This document shows positions 33,672 through 42,672 of a stretch of DNA of 64,000 nucleotides, piece by piece. The first letter of the stretch is position 1; the number at the start of each line of letters is the position of its first letter. The position numbers and the translations under genes are program-made. Below the pieces are notes generated by a model. It did not search any database. It had not been told where the DNA came from and was given only the letters and a program-made list of their open reading frames with translations. The DNA comes from an uncultured Syntrophobacterales bacterium (GTDB taxonomy: Bacteria > Desulfobacterota > Syntrophia > Syntrophales > UBA5619), in contig CAIYSL010000032.1 of NCBI GenBank assembly GCA_903928915.1, forward strand, positions 1-64,000, written 5' to 3'.

Positions 33672-34859
33672 ATGATGAATGAAGGCGGGTGCGGCGGTAT
33701 GGAGCCTGCATCGATGGTGAACGCGGCAAGCGGCTGGCGGCAGGGCGATCACGCCGCCGCGGAGCCCGTGCGCCGCCAGGACGCGCCGGCAGAGGGTGCG
33801 GTCCCCCGCCGCTGGAAGTTTTCCGAACTGCTGGCCGAACCGGCGGTCGGCGAGCGCTGGGAGAAGGTCCGGCGGTATTTTTTCCTCCGCGAGTCCACCT
33901 ACGACATGACGAACCGGTGCAACATCCGGTGCGACGGCTGCTACTACTACGAGGGGGCGAAGCAGTTCGCCTGCGAAAACGATGACCCCGAGGCCTGGCG
34001 CGGGCTGATGCGGCAGGAAAAGTCCCGTGGGATCACCTACGTGGTCCTGGCCGGGGCCGAACCCTCGCTCGTCCCCGAGCTGCTGGCCGTCTGCTTCGCC
34101 GAGATGCCGCTGGGGTGCATCGCCACCAACGGGGTCCGCCGCATCGCCGACGCCGTGGGCTACCGTCTCCACATCTCCGTCTGGGGCAACGACGCTACCA
34201 GCTTCCGGGTCCGCAAGGCCCGGGGCATGCTCGGCCGCCAGATCGAGAACTACCGCGGCGACCCCCGGGCCGTCTTCGTCTACACCTTTACGCGGGAGAA
34301 CATCGGCGAGGCCGCCGCGGTCGTGGGGACCCTGGCGGACGCCGACTGCCGGGTCACCTTCAACGTCTTCTCCGCGCCGGTCGGCTACAGCGGGCCGCTC
34401 CGGCACGATGCGGCCTCGCTTCTCCGCACGCGGGAGGTGATGGGGGAGATGCGGGAGCGCTACCCCCGCCACGTGCTGTTTTCCCCGTACAACGTCGTGG
34501 CCCACACCCACGGTCGGGGGCTCCACGACCTGTTCGGCTGCTCCTATCCCCGGCGGAACGCCTCCACGGCGATCGGCCTGGGCCGCTCCTTCCGTCAGTT
34601 CAGGGCCGACCTCACCTGGGACCGCGACGCGGCCTGCTGCGTGCCCGACACGGATTGCGCCGACTGCCGCCACTACGCGGCCGGGAGCGCCGTGGTGACG
34701 GCCCGGCTGTACCGGCACGTGACGGACCCGCTGTCCTTCAAGGCCTGGCTCGATTACGTGGACACCTACCTGGCCGTCTGGGTGATGGGATACGAACCGG
34801 GGGAGGCGCTCTGTCCGGAGTTGATCGACCCCCCGGAGGGGAGAGGGTCAGGGACGTAG
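33672..34859 (+). CDS. Radical SAM protein A of tandem pair
   Basis: 395 residues. After a variable 70-residue lead comes YDMTNRCNIRCDGCYYYEG with the CxxxCxxC cluster. Unusual is LAGAEPSL in place of the common GGEP. Late cysteines CCVPDTDCADC near residue 325 may bind a second iron-sulfur cluster. It is clearly homologous to the next gene (same TNRCN-RC-GC core and similar WGND/WGDE stretch), so the pair arose by duplication. Start is uncertain; ATG 33675 and 33702 are also in frame. Confidence 0.87.
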   Translation: MMNEGGCGGMEPASMVNAASGWRQGDHAAAEPVRRQDAPAEGAVPRRWKFSELLAEPAVGERWEKVRRYFFLRESTYDMTNRCNIRCDGCYYYEGAKQFACENDDPEAWRGLMRQEKSRGITYVVLAGAEPSLVPELLAVCFAEMPLGCIATNGVRRIADAVGYRLHISVWGNDATSFRVRKARGMLGRQIENYRGDPRAVFVYTFTRENIGEAAAVVGTLADADCRVTFNVFSAPVGYSGPLRHDAASLLRTREVMGEMRERYPRHVLFSPYNVVAHTHGRGLHDLFGCSYPRRNASTAIGLGRSFRQFRADLTWDRDAACCVPDTDCADCRHYAAGSAVVTARLYRHVTDPLSFKAWLDYVDTYLAVWVMGYEPGEALCPELIDPPEGRGSGT

Positions 34860-35858
34860 ATGCAGACCGTCAGCACGCTTCTGAGTGGTGAATGGTACGA
34901 GCGGTACCGGGCGATCTCCCGCCTGAACATGCGCAGCTCCATCTACGACGTAACCAACCGCTGCAACCTCCGCTGCAAGGGGTGCTTCTTTTTCTCCTCC
35001 GACGAGCACACTGCCGCCCCCGAGGAGACCGACATCGGCCGCTGGGAGGCCTTCGTGGAGAAGGAACAGGCCCGGGGGGTCAACCTGGCCATCCTGATCG
35101 GCGGCGAGCCGACCCTGTATCTCGACCGCGTCGCGGCCTTCTACAAGCGTCTCCCCACCTACTGCGCAACCAACGGCCTGATCAAGATCCCCCGCGACCG
35201 GTTTCCCGACATGATGGTGGGGATCTCGCTCTGGGGCGACGAGGAGGACGAGAAGCTCCTGCGGGGTAAGGACGCCTTCTCGATCTCCAGCAAGAACTAC
35301 GCCGGCGACCCCTACACCTACTACCTGTACACCATCACCCCGCGCCAGCTCGGCCGGACCGAGCGCGTGATCAAACGGATCGACGATGCGGGGCTCAAGG
35401 TCCACATGCAGCTTCTGTCCAACGACGAGGGGGTGGAGGGGTTCTCCTGGACGCCCTCCCAGCTGGCCGACATCCGCGCCGAGATGGACGCCATGCTCGC
35501 GCAGTACCCCCGGACCGTGATCTCCTGCAGGTACTACCACGAGGTCATCACCACCGGCCGGATGCTGGGGCGGCCCTTCGGCTGGAACGAGTGCCCCTCC
35601 GTGACGGAACCCCTCGACACCCGCGACCCGCGGCCCAAGAGGCTGATCCGGTTCATCCGCTGGGCCGCCGACCTCCAGACGATGCACCGCTGCTGCACCT
35701 CCGCGACCCGGGACTGCCGGACCTGCAAGGACGGCGCCGCCCACATGAGCTGGGTGATGGTGAATAAAAGGGACCACCTGCGTTCGACCGAGGACCTCCA
35801 GAACTGGATCGAAGTGTACGAGATGTTCGCCAAGCTGTACAAGTTTCTCCCCTGGTGA
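34860..35858 (+). CDS. Radical SAM protein B of tandem pair
   Basis: 332 residues beginning the base after the previous stop. IYDVTNRCNLRCKGCFFFSS carries the SAM cluster; LIGGEPTLYLD is the glycine-rich SAM contact, and HRCCTSATRDCRTCKDGAAH near residue 285 is a probable auxiliary cluster. Paralogue of protein A but shorter at the N-terminus. No peptide substrate gene is nearby, which argues against RiPP chemistry and for acyl-chain chemistry. Confidence 0.88.
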   Translation: MQTVSTLLSGEWYERYRAISRLNMRSSIYDVTNRCNLRCKGCFFFSSDEHTAAPEETDIGRWEAFVEKEQARGVNLAILIGGEPTLYLDRVAAFYKRLPTYCATNGLIKIPRDRFPDMMVGISLWGDEEDEKLLRGKDAFSISSKNYAGDPYTYYLYTITPRQLGRTERVIKRIDDAGLKVHMQLLSNDEGVEGFSWTPSQLADIRAEMDAMLAQYPRTVISCRYYHEVITTGRMLGRPFGWNECPSVTEPLDTRDPRPKRLIRFIRWAADLQTMHRCCTSATRDCRTCKDGAAHMSWVMVNKRDHLRSTEDLQNWIEVYEMFAKLYKFLPW

Positions 35859-35888
35859 ACGGCCCTTCCCCGTTGCGAGATGTAGACC

Positions 35889-37139
35889 ATGGATGATAGG
35901 CGACCGGTAATCCTGGGATACGACGCCGTCTCCCCGCTCGGCACCGAGCTGGAGACGCAGTGGGGGCGCGCCGCTTCCGGCGAAAGCGGGGTGGGGGAGC
36001 TGACCCGCTTCCCGCTCCGGGAGGGGTTTCCCGTCCGGATCGCCGGACAGGTCCCGGCGTTCGACGCTGCCCCCTATCCTTTTCTCAAGCCCCGCGAGCT
36101 CGCCCACTGGACATCGCCGATCTTCCCCCACAGCCTGCTGGTGGTCCACCGGGCCCTGCGGCGGGCCGGGCTGGAGATCACCCCGGAGCTCGCGCCGCGG
36201 GTCGCCGTCACCTTCGGCACCGCCATCGGCGGGCTCGACGCCCTGATCGCCGCGGACCGGGGGCTGGTCGCGACGGGGAAGCTCCCCCAGCCCTTCATGA
36301 ACCCGAACTCCTGCATCAACATGGCAAGCGGCAAGGTCTCGATCCTGACCGGAGCAACCGGCCCGATCGCCTCGATCATCACCGCCTGCGCCACCGGGTG
36401 CAGCTCGCTCATCCTGGGGGCGCTGTTCATCAGTCAGGGGATGGCCGATGCGGCCGTCTGCGGGGCCGTGGACTTTCCGCTGGTCGAGCCGATCGTGGCC
36501 GGGTTCGCCACGATGAACGGCACCTACCGCCCTAAGGAAGGAGAGCAGCCGCTGCCGCCCGGCGAGGCGAGCCGCCCCTTCTCCGTTGACCGGCGGGGGT
36601 TCGTCGTATCGGAAGGGGCCGGCTGCATCGTGATCGCCTCCCGGGGGGTTGCGCGTGCGCACGGCCTGCCGTACAATGCCGAGCTCGCCGGGTGGGCCAT
36701 GACCGCCGACGCCCATCATGTCGTGGCCCCGCACCTGCCCACGGTCACCCGCTGCATTGCTGAGGCCGTCCGCCACGCGGGGATCGGCCCTGGCGACATA
36801 GCCGCAGTCAACGCCCACGCCGCCTCGACCAAGGTGGGCGACCAGGTCGAGGCCGACGCCCTCCGGGCGGTGTTCGGCGCGAACACCCCGCCGGTCTCGG
36901 CCAACAAGTCGCTGATGGGGCACGCCATGGGCGCCACCAGCGCCATCGAATCGATCTTCGCGCTCGAGGGGATGCGCCGCGGCGTGCTCCTGCCTACGAT
37001 CAACCATCGTCCCGACCCGGCGATCGACCTGGACTGCGTGAGCGAAGGGGCCCGCCCCCTTTCCCAGGAGTTCGTCCTGAAAAACGCCTTCGGGTTCGGC
37101 GGCTGCAACGCATGCCTTGTGTTTCGCCGCGTCAACTGA
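35889..37139 (+). CDS. Ketosynthase 1 (FabF-like) of lipid cluster
   Basis: 416-residue condensing enzyme. The catalytic triad is intact: Cys in ITACATGCSS, His in VNAHAASTKVGD (the usual HGTST is HAAST) and His in ANKSLMGHAMGA. The C-terminal FGFGGCNACLVF is typical. It extends ACP-bound chains with malonyl-ACP. It closes the first block of the cluster; a gene-poor stretch follows. Confidence 0.93.
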   Translation: MDDRRPVILGYDAVSPLGTELETQWGRAASGESGVGELTRFPLREGFPVRIAGQVPAFDAAPYPFLKPRELAHWTSPIFPHSLLVVHRALRRAGLEITPELAPRVAVTFGTAIGGLDALIAADRGLVATGKLPQPFMNPNSCINMASGKVSILTGATGPIASIITACATGCSSLILGALFISQGMADAAVCGAVDFPLVEPIVAGFATMNGTYRPKEGEQPLPPGEASRPFSVDRRGFVVSEGAGCIVIASRGVARAHGLPYNAELAGWAMTADAHHVVAPHLPTVTRCIAEAVRHAGIGPGDIAAVNAHAASTKVGDQVEADALRAVFGANTPPVSANKSLMGHAMGATSAIESIFALEGMRRGVLLPTINHRPDPAIDLDCVSEGARPLSQEFVLKNAFGFGGCNACLVFRRVN

Positions 37140-37477
37140 TATTGAAGGACCCATCGGAAACAACCACCGGTTCCGGAATTCGGAGTATCGACGGCGATAT
37201 GCTGCTCCACTCGACCGGTGAGGGGTTTTAATGGGAACACCGTTCCCTTCGCGCTCAGGATCTTTTTTCGACCCTGCTCCTCCTCGCTCCGTTGCACCGG
37301 CAAAACTCGCGCCTTCGGCGCTCAGACAGTTGCCGCTGCGGACGCTGCGCTCGTGGGGCAGGGTAGCCCGAAAATCGCTCCAAATCGCGCTTCCGGGAAT
37401 CGACGTGCCCGGGCGCCAAGGGCGCCGAAATAAGCGTTGGCTCCAGAGCGCCTTGTCATAATAAGAGGGGATGAACC
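37140..37477. other. Gene-poor stretch inside the lipid cluster
   Basis: 338 bases with no supportable gene. Short open frames run on both strands but none has a ribosome site, a homologue I recognise or normal length. The sequence has several GC-rich partial inverted repeats (for example GCGCCTTCGGCGC near 37311). It may be a decayed gene or a dispersed repeat. Confidence 0.4.
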
Positions 37478-37673
37478 ATGGATACGGTCTTTGAGTTCGC
37501 TCTAGATCTCTTGTACAGCATCGGCGCATTTCTCTGTTGGATAGGAAAGGGGCGCAAGACAACGTTTGAGGAAGAACTCTCGGAAAAGTACAAGATTAGA
37601 AATGCATCGATAGCCCGTTGTCCTGTTCGCAATCATCGCTGCTTTGATAATCTATGTTGCTAACTATTCATAA
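37478..37673 (+). pseudogene. Small membrane protein gene, probably frameshifted
   Basis: ATG 37478 has a good site (AAGAGGGGATG upstream) and encodes MDTVFEFALDLLYSIGAFLCWIG and an acidic/basic middle to EKYKIRNAS. After about 37611 the frame turns into Cys/Arg-rich nonsense and stops at 37663. In the +1 frame the same bases read PVVLFAIIAALIIYVANYS and then stop at 37673, an obvious membrane helix. So one base has probably been lost near 37611, or the assembly is off by one. The stretch is AT-richer than its surroundings. No family recognised. Confidence 0.6.
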
Positions 37674-37723
37674 TATTTATGATACCGCCGTGAACGGCGG
37701 TTGATTTTGCTGTTGAGGTACGG

Positions 37724-38995
37724 ATGCGGGCACCACTGAATCGACGGGTATTCGTGATCGGCTACGGGGCGGCGACGCCGCTGGGGAGGACCTTTCCCGG
37801 GACGTGGGAGCGGGCCGTGCGCGGCGAGGCGGGATTTAGGAAGGTGACCCGCTGCAAGGTCGAGTCGGTCTGCGACGTGGTGGGGGAGATCCCGGACTGG
37901 GACCCGCGGGCCCTGGAGTTCGTCGATGCCAAGGAGGCGTACAACTGGGACGCCGCCTTCGTGATCCTCACCATGGCGGTCTGCAGGGAGGCCCTGGCCC
38001 ACGCCCGCCTGCCGATGGACGAGGAGACCTCCCCGCGGACGGCCTGCCTGATCGGCTCGGCGATCAACGGCGTCGACGCCTTCCGCACGGCCATGCTCCA
38101 CTTCCAGGAGAAAGGGCCGCTGAAGATCAGCCCCTACCTCCTGCCCAACCTCTGCGCCAACCTCCCCGCGGGCAAGGCGGGGATGCTCCTGGGGTTCACG
38201 GGACCGGTGTTCTCCCCCCAGGGGGCCTGCGCCTCGGGGAACCACGCCATGGGGATCGGGGCCCGGATGATCCGCGACGGGGACTGCGACTTCGTCCTCG
38301 CCGGCGGGGTCGACACCCCGATCCTGCCGGAGATCATCCATGGGTTCGCCAACATGAACGCCACGATCAAGGTCCTCCCGGGGGACCGGGCCGCTGCGGA
38401 CCCCGGCCTGGCCTCGCGTCCCTTCAGCCGCGACCGGCGGGGCTTCGTCCTTTCCGAAGGAGCGGGGGTGATCGTGCTGGCCGCCGAGGAGATGCTCGAT
38501 CGGTACGGGCTTCAGGCCCGGGCCGAGGTGCTGGGGGTGGGCTGTACCTCCGACGCATACCATTTCACCAAGCCGAACCCCCCCACGATCGTCCGGGGGA
38601 TCCGGGAGGCGATCGCCGACGCCGGGATCGCGCCCAGCGACATCGGGTACATCAACGCCCACGGCACCTCCACGCCGAAGGGGGACCAGGTCGAGGTCGA
38701 CTGCCTGCGCGAGGTCTTCGGAAAAGAGCTGGAGCGGATTCCCGTCTCCTCGAACAAGTCGCAGATCGGCCATACCCTGGGGGCTGCCGCGGCCATCGAG
38801 GGCGCCTTGGCCATCGAGGGGATGCAGCAGGGGATCGTCCTGCCCACGATCAATCACCTCGCCGATCCCAAGCTCGCGGACATCGACTGCGTGCCGAACC
38901 AGGCCCGCCGCCATGCCCACGAGCTGGTCTTGTCGAACGCCTTCGGGTTCGGCGGCACGAACTGCTGCGTAGTCTTTCGGGGGGTGGCGCCATGA
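37724..38995 (+). CDS. Ketosynthase 2 (FabF-like) of lipid cluster
   Basis: 423 residues with intact triad: Cys in PQGACASGNHAM, His in INAHGTSTPKGD and His in NKSQIGHTLGAAAA; ends FGFGGTNCCVVF. Like ketosynthase 1 it has the acidic, Phe-rich N-terminal half of FabF relatives rather than a KAS III fold. Its stop overlaps the thioesterase start (ATGA). It starts the second block, which adds release and esterification enzymes. Confidence 0.93.
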   Translation: MRAPLNRRVFVIGYGAATPLGRTFPGTWERAVRGEAGFRKVTRCKVESVCDVVGEIPDWDPRALEFVDAKEAYNWDAAFVILTMAVCREALAHARLPMDEETSPRTACLIGSAINGVDAFRTAMLHFQEKGPLKISPYLLPNLCANLPAGKAGMLLGFTGPVFSPQGACASGNHAMGIGARMIRDGDCDFVLAGGVDTPILPEIIHGFANMNATIKVLPGDRAAADPGLASRPFSRDRRGFVLSEGAGVIVLAAEEMLDRYGLQARAEVLGVGCTSDAYHFTKPNPPTIVRGIREAIADAGIAPSDIGYINAHGTSTPKGDQVEVDCLREVFGKELERIPVSSNKSQIGHTLGAAAAIEGALAIEGMQQGIVLPTINHLADPKLADIDCVPNQARRHAHELVLSNAFGFGGTNCCVVFRGVAP

Positions 38996-39483
38996 AGCCG
39001 AAACCCTTCCGTCCGGAGGCTGTCGCCGACGACGGCCGGTACTGGCGCGACACAGCCACGGGGCTCTGCTGGCACCGCTCGGCGATGCGGACGCTCTACG
39101 CCGACACGGACCGCTCCGGAGTCGTCTACCACGCCAACTACCTGCGGTTTTTCGAGTTCGGCCGGGCCTCGCTGATGCGCGACGCCGCCTACCCCTACCG
39201 GGAGATCGAGGAGAGCGGCTTTGTCTACCCGATCATCGACCTGGGGATCCAGTTCCACCAGCCCCTGTACTACGACGATCCGATGTGGATCTACACCCGG
39301 CCCGCGGAGCTCCAGCGGGTCCGGCTCCGGTTCGACTACGTCATCACACATGGGGAGAGCGGGGCCGATGTCTGCCGCGGCTTCACCCGCCACTGCGCCC
39401 TCAACTCCCGGGGGATCCCCGTGGCCGTCGATCCCAAGACCGTCCAGCTATGGAAGACCTTTCCCGGCCCGGCGAAACGATAA
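38992..39483 (+). CDS. YbgC-like hotdog thioesterase (4HBT)
   Basis: 163 residues. MRTLYADTDRSGVVYHANYLRFFEFGRASLMRDA is the 4HBT/YbgC signature with the catalytic aspartate in DTDRSG and YHANYLRFFE. Relatives hydrolyse acyl-CoA or acyl-ACP thioesters. It overlaps ketosynthase 2 by four bases and the next gene by 34, so it is tightly bound to the cluster, perhaps for chain release or editing. Confidence 0.9.
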   Translation: MKPKPFRPEAVADDGRYWRDTATGLCWHRSAMRTLYADTDRSGVVYHANYLRFFEFGRASLMRDAAYPYREIEESGFVYPIIDLGIQFHQPLYYDDPMWIYTRPAELQRVRLRFDYVITHGESGADVCRGFTRHCALNSRGIPVAVDPKTVQLWKTFPGPAKR

Positions 39484-40412
39484 CGCTCCCGCTGGCGATA
39501 CCGGTGCGGGCCTACCTGGCCGACCACCGCGTCTCCGACCGGGTGGTGCTGCCGGCCGTGGAGGCCCTGCAGGTGCTGGCCGATACGCTGCCCGCCGGTT
39601 CCGGCGCGGACGTCCTCTGCCAGGAAGAGGGGCGCTTCAGCCACCTGCTCACCGTGGATCCCCGCCAACGGGAGATCACGGCGCTCCACGAATTCATCCG
39701 CTTCGCCGACGGCCGCTGCCGCTCGCGGCTCCTGACCGTTCTTGCGGGCCGGCAGTCAGCCTGGACGCGCAAGGTCGAGCACGCCTCGGTGGTCTTCGCT
39801 GCCGGCAGCAGGGAAGCGAAGCAGGGGCGCGGGGGGCCGCAGCAAAGCGGCGCCGCGGAAGCCTCCGGGGGAGTGAGGGCCTCGGTCGCAGGCCCCGCTG
39901 GGGAATCGGCGGGGCAGGGGGATGCGCTGCCGGCGGTCGTTGCCGGCGAACCGACGGGTCCGGTCTTCACCGTAGCGCCCCGGCGGCTGTACGAGGAGCT
40001 GGTGCCCTTTGGGCCTGCGTACCGGAACGTGGTCGGCGACCTTCGGCTGACCCCGGCGGGCGCCTGGGCGGAGCTCTCCGGGGGCGGCGAGCCCGAAGCG
40101 GCCGGACCCCTCGGCTCCCCCTTTCCCTTTGACGCGGCCCTGCACGCGGCCTGCGCCTGGGGCCAGCGGTACCGCGGCATCGTCGCTTTTCCCGTGTCCT
40201 TTGACCGGCGGGAGATCGTTCTGCCCACTCGGCCGGGGGAAACCTATTCATGCCGGGTCCTCCCCCTGCCGGACCGGGAGGGGGCGCTTTGCTTCGACAT
40301 CCTGATCGCCGGGCCCGGCGGCGGGCCTGCGGAGGTGATCCGGGCGGTGGCGATGCGCGACATCTCCGGCGGGAGGCGCAGGCCCCCCGCCTGGGTGCAG
40401 GAGGGGCTGTAG
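39450..40412 (+). CDS. PKS dehydratase-like double-hotdog protein
   Basis: 320 residues. The first hotdog has VRAYLADHRVSDRVVLPAVEAL with the dehydratase histidine; a low-complexity Gly/Ala linker spans about residues 108-170; the second hotdog has LYEELVPFGPAYRNVV and FDAALHAACAWGQRY with the aspartate, as in polyketide dehydratase (PF14765) domains. Start ATG 39450 lies inside the thioesterase gene. As a free-standing protein this is unusual; it may set the double-bond pattern. Confidence 0.8.
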   Translation: MEDLSRPGETITLPLAIPVRAYLADHRVSDRVVLPAVEALQVLADTLPAGSGADVLCQEEGRFSHLLTVDPRQREITALHEFIRFADGRCRSRLLTVLAGRQSAWTRKVEHASVVFAAGSREAKQGRGGPQQSGAAEASGGVRASVAGPAGESAGQGDALPAVVAGEPTGPVFTVAPRRLYEELVPFGPAYRNVVGDLRLTPAGAWAELSGGGEPEAAGPLGSPFPFDAALHAACAWGQRYRGIVAFPVSFDRREIVLPTRPGETYSCRVLPLPDREGALCFDILIAGPGGGPAEVIRAVAMRDISGGRRRPPAWVQEGL

Positions 40413-41030
40413 ATGCGCCTGGCGGCCTTCATTGCAGCGGCATACCTGGCCGGGTCGGTCAACTTCGCGATCATCGTCCTCGCGCTCCTGGGCAAGGAGG
40501 ACCCGCGGACGCGATTCAGCGGCAACGCCGGGACGACCAACGTCTACCGCCAGGCGGGCAAGGGGTGGGCGGTCCTGGTCCTGCTGTTGGACGTGGGGCG
40601 CGCGGCGGCGTTGGCAGTCCTGGCCCTGGCGCTCCTCCCGGCTGCCTTCGTCCCCTGGGTGGGCCTGGCCCTGGTGGCGGGAAACCGGTTCCCCTGCTTC
40701 CACGGGTTTCGGGGCGGCAAGGGGGTGGCAAGTTTTCTGGGGTTCACCTGCCCGATCGCGCCCTGGATAGCGGCCGCGGCCTGTCTCGCCTGGGTCGCGG
40801 TCCACCGGGTAGTGCGACTCCCCTTCATCGCCTCCTTCTGCATGGTACTGATCCTCGGGGGCGGGATCGCCGCCGCGGGCGGCTGGGAGCCGCTCCCGGT
40901 CGGCGGGACGGCCGCGACAGTGGCGCTGATCGTCTTCAGCCACCGCCGGAACATCGCCGCCCTCCTCGCTGCACCGCGACGGCGGGGCGACGACGATCGG
41001 GAGCGGGGCGATAACGGGCCCTCGTTGTAA
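40413..41030 (+). CDS. PlsY-like acyl-phosphate:glycerol-3-phosphate acyltransferase
   Basis: 205-residue membrane protein with five to six helices. Motif 1 is RFSGNAGTTNVYRQAGKG, motif 2 GFRGGKGVASFLGF and motif 3 SHRRNIAALLA, all PlsY hallmarks. It puts an acyl chain on glycerol-3-phosphate from acyl phosphate. It starts on the base after the dehydratase stop. As a cluster-bound extra copy it probably loads the special chain onto glycerol; a PlsX partner is not present. Confidence 0.9.
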   Translation: MRLAAFIAAAYLAGSVNFAIIVLALLGKEDPRTRFSGNAGTTNVYRQAGKGWAVLVLLLDVGRAAALAVLALALLPAAFVPWVGLALVAGNRFPCFHGFRGGKGVASFLGFTCPIAPWIAAAACLAWVAVHRVVRLPFIASFCMVLILGGGIAAAGGWEPLPVGGTAATVALIVFSHRRNIAALLAAPRRRGDDDRERGDNGPSL

Positions 41031-41061
41031 GGGGAATGTTTCCTAGTTGACGGGATTCTCG

Positions 41062-42498
41062 ATGCGGATCGTTCTGGTTCACCCGGCAGGGTCCAACTGG
41101 ATCCCCGGCCGGAAGGACATCACGGCCACGGCCAACCGGATGGCCCCGCTGGGGCTCCTCTCGATCGCGGCCTTTCTGGAGCGGGAGGGGCACGAGGTGT
41201 TCGTCCATGACTGCCTGGGCCCCGGGGCGGTTGCCGGTACGGCGAAAAACGTTGCCCTGATCCTGGGGCGTGATCCTGATCTGGTGGGGTTCTCCGCCAC
41301 CACGTCGGGGTTCCTCGACGCCCAGGAGACGGCCGCAGCCCTGAAGGACTGCCGTCCCGCGGTCCGGACCGTGTTCGGCGGAGTCCACGTCTCGGCCCTG
41401 GGCGGGAGCCTCCTGGAGCGGTTCGCCGGGATCGATTACCTCTGCCCCGGGGAAGGGGAGGCCACCCTGGCCGCCCTCGCCGCAGGGGAGCGGCCAGAGA
41501 CGATCGACGGGCTGATCCGGATCGACCAGGGGCGGGTCATCGCCAACCCGCCGCGGTCGCCGATTCCCGACCTGGACAGCCTTCCCTTTCCCGCCTACGA
41601 GAAGCTGGCGGGGTTCCCCCGGGGGTACAACCTGCCCTTGTTCAGCTACGTGGAGTTTCCCGGCGCCACGATGGTCACCAGCCGGGGGTGCCCCTACCAG
41701 TGCTCCTACTGCGACCGGTCGGTGTTCAAGCGCGGGTACCGCGCCAACTCTCCGGGCTACATCTACGAGCACATGCGCCACCTGGCGGTACGCTTCGGGG
41801 TGCGGCACCTCAACATCTACGACGACCTGTTCACCGCCGACCGCACGCGGATCGCCGCGCTCTGCGACATGCTGACGAGGCGGCCCCTGGGGATGCGGTT
41901 CAACTGCGCCGTCCGGGTCGGCCACACCGACCGGGAGCTCCTGGCAATGCTCAAGGGGGCGGGGTGCCTGATGGTGTCGGTGGGGATCGAGTCCGCCGAT
42001 CCGGAGATGCTCAAGAGGCACAAGGCCGGCGTGGCACTCGAACAGGTCCGGGAAACCGTGGCGATGATCCAGGCCGCGGGGCTGCGGGCAAAGGGGCTCT
42101 TCATGATGGGACTCCCGGGGGAGACGGAGGAGTCGGTCCGCCGGACGAGCAATTTCGTCCTGTCCCTGGGCCTGGATGACATGAACATGGCCAAGTTCAC
42201 CCCCTTCCCCGGCGCCCCCCTCTGGGAGACGATCCGCGACGAGGGGAGCTTTACGGAGGACTGGCGCCGGATGAACTGCCTGAACTTCGTGTTCGTCCCG
42301 AAGGCGATCGCCTCCCGGGAGCGGCTCGACCAACTGTACAACGAGCACGTGAAGCGGTTCTACACCGACCCCGCCTGGCGCCGGAGATTCCGGGGCCGCC
42401 TCTGGGAGCACCGCCACAGCCTCTGGCACATGGCCCGGCACCTGCCCGCCTTCCTCGCTGCCCGCCGCCAGTTCGAACCGGCCAAGGGGCCCGGTTGA
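41062..42498 (+). CDS. B12-binding-domain radical SAM enzyme 2 (lipid cluster)
   Basis: 478 residues: cobalamin-binding-like domain (MRIVLVHPAGSNWIPGR, then VGFSATTSGFLDA, FGGVHVSAL) and radical SAM domain with SRGCPYQCSYCDRSVF near residues 210-225. The tail has a basic C-terminal helix region. GIESADPEMLKRHK and MMGLPGETEESV are typical of this class. ATG 41062 is chosen; a TTG at 41047 is in frame. Likely an acyl-chain-modifying enzyme or methylase. Confidence 0.88.
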   Translation: MRIVLVHPAGSNWIPGRKDITATANRMAPLGLLSIAAFLEREGHEVFVHDCLGPGAVAGTAKNVALILGRDPDLVGFSATTSGFLDAQETAAALKDCRPAVRTVFGGVHVSALGGSLLERFAGIDYLCPGEGEATLAALAAGERPETIDGLIRIDQGRVIANPPRSPIPDLDSLPFPAYEKLAGFPRGYNLPLFSYVEFPGATMVTSRGCPYQCSYCDRSVFKRGYRANSPGYIYEHMRHLAVRFGVRHLNIYDDLFTADRTRIAALCDMLTRRPLGMRFNCAVRVGHTDRELLAMLKGAGCLMVSVGIESADPEMLKRHKAGVALEQVRETVAMIQAAGLRAKGLFMMGLPGETEESVRRTSNFVLSLGLDDMNMAKFTPFPGAPLWETIRDEGSFTEDWRRMNCLNFVFVPKAIASRERLDQLYNEHVKRFYTDPAWRRRFRGRLWEHRHSLWHMARHLPAFLAARRQFEPAKGPG

Positions 42499-42625
42499 TC
42501 GGCACCGGGGCCCCGGCCGGCACGCCGAAGGTGATCACCGACAGGCTGCACGAGGAGTTCGAACCGGGTCGTCCGCGTTGTTTACGCGGTGACGCAGGGC
42601 TTTCCGTCGACAGACACAATCTTCG

Positions 42626-42661
42626 GAGGCGGACGCACGCACTGCGGCGGGCGTCCGCCTC
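42626..42661. terminator. Hairpin after yeeE pair and radical SAM gene
   Basis: 11-bp stem GAGGCGGACGC/GCGTCCGCCTC with a 14-base loop, 12 bases past the stop of the minus-strand YeeE gene and 128 bases after the converging radical SAM gene. No T run, so strength is unclear. Confidence 0.45.
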
Positions 42662-42672
42662 TGTGGTTATCT

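Noticed and set aside
34848-37562. 904-codon open frame on the minus strand
   Set aside because: Antisense to the radical SAM B and ketosynthase 1 genes, with low-complexity composition; a shadow of GC-rich third positions.
42626-42661. CRISPR or mobile-element end at the 11-bp inverted repeat
   Set aside because: Single occurrence, no repeats or transposase; better explained as a transcript-end hairpin.
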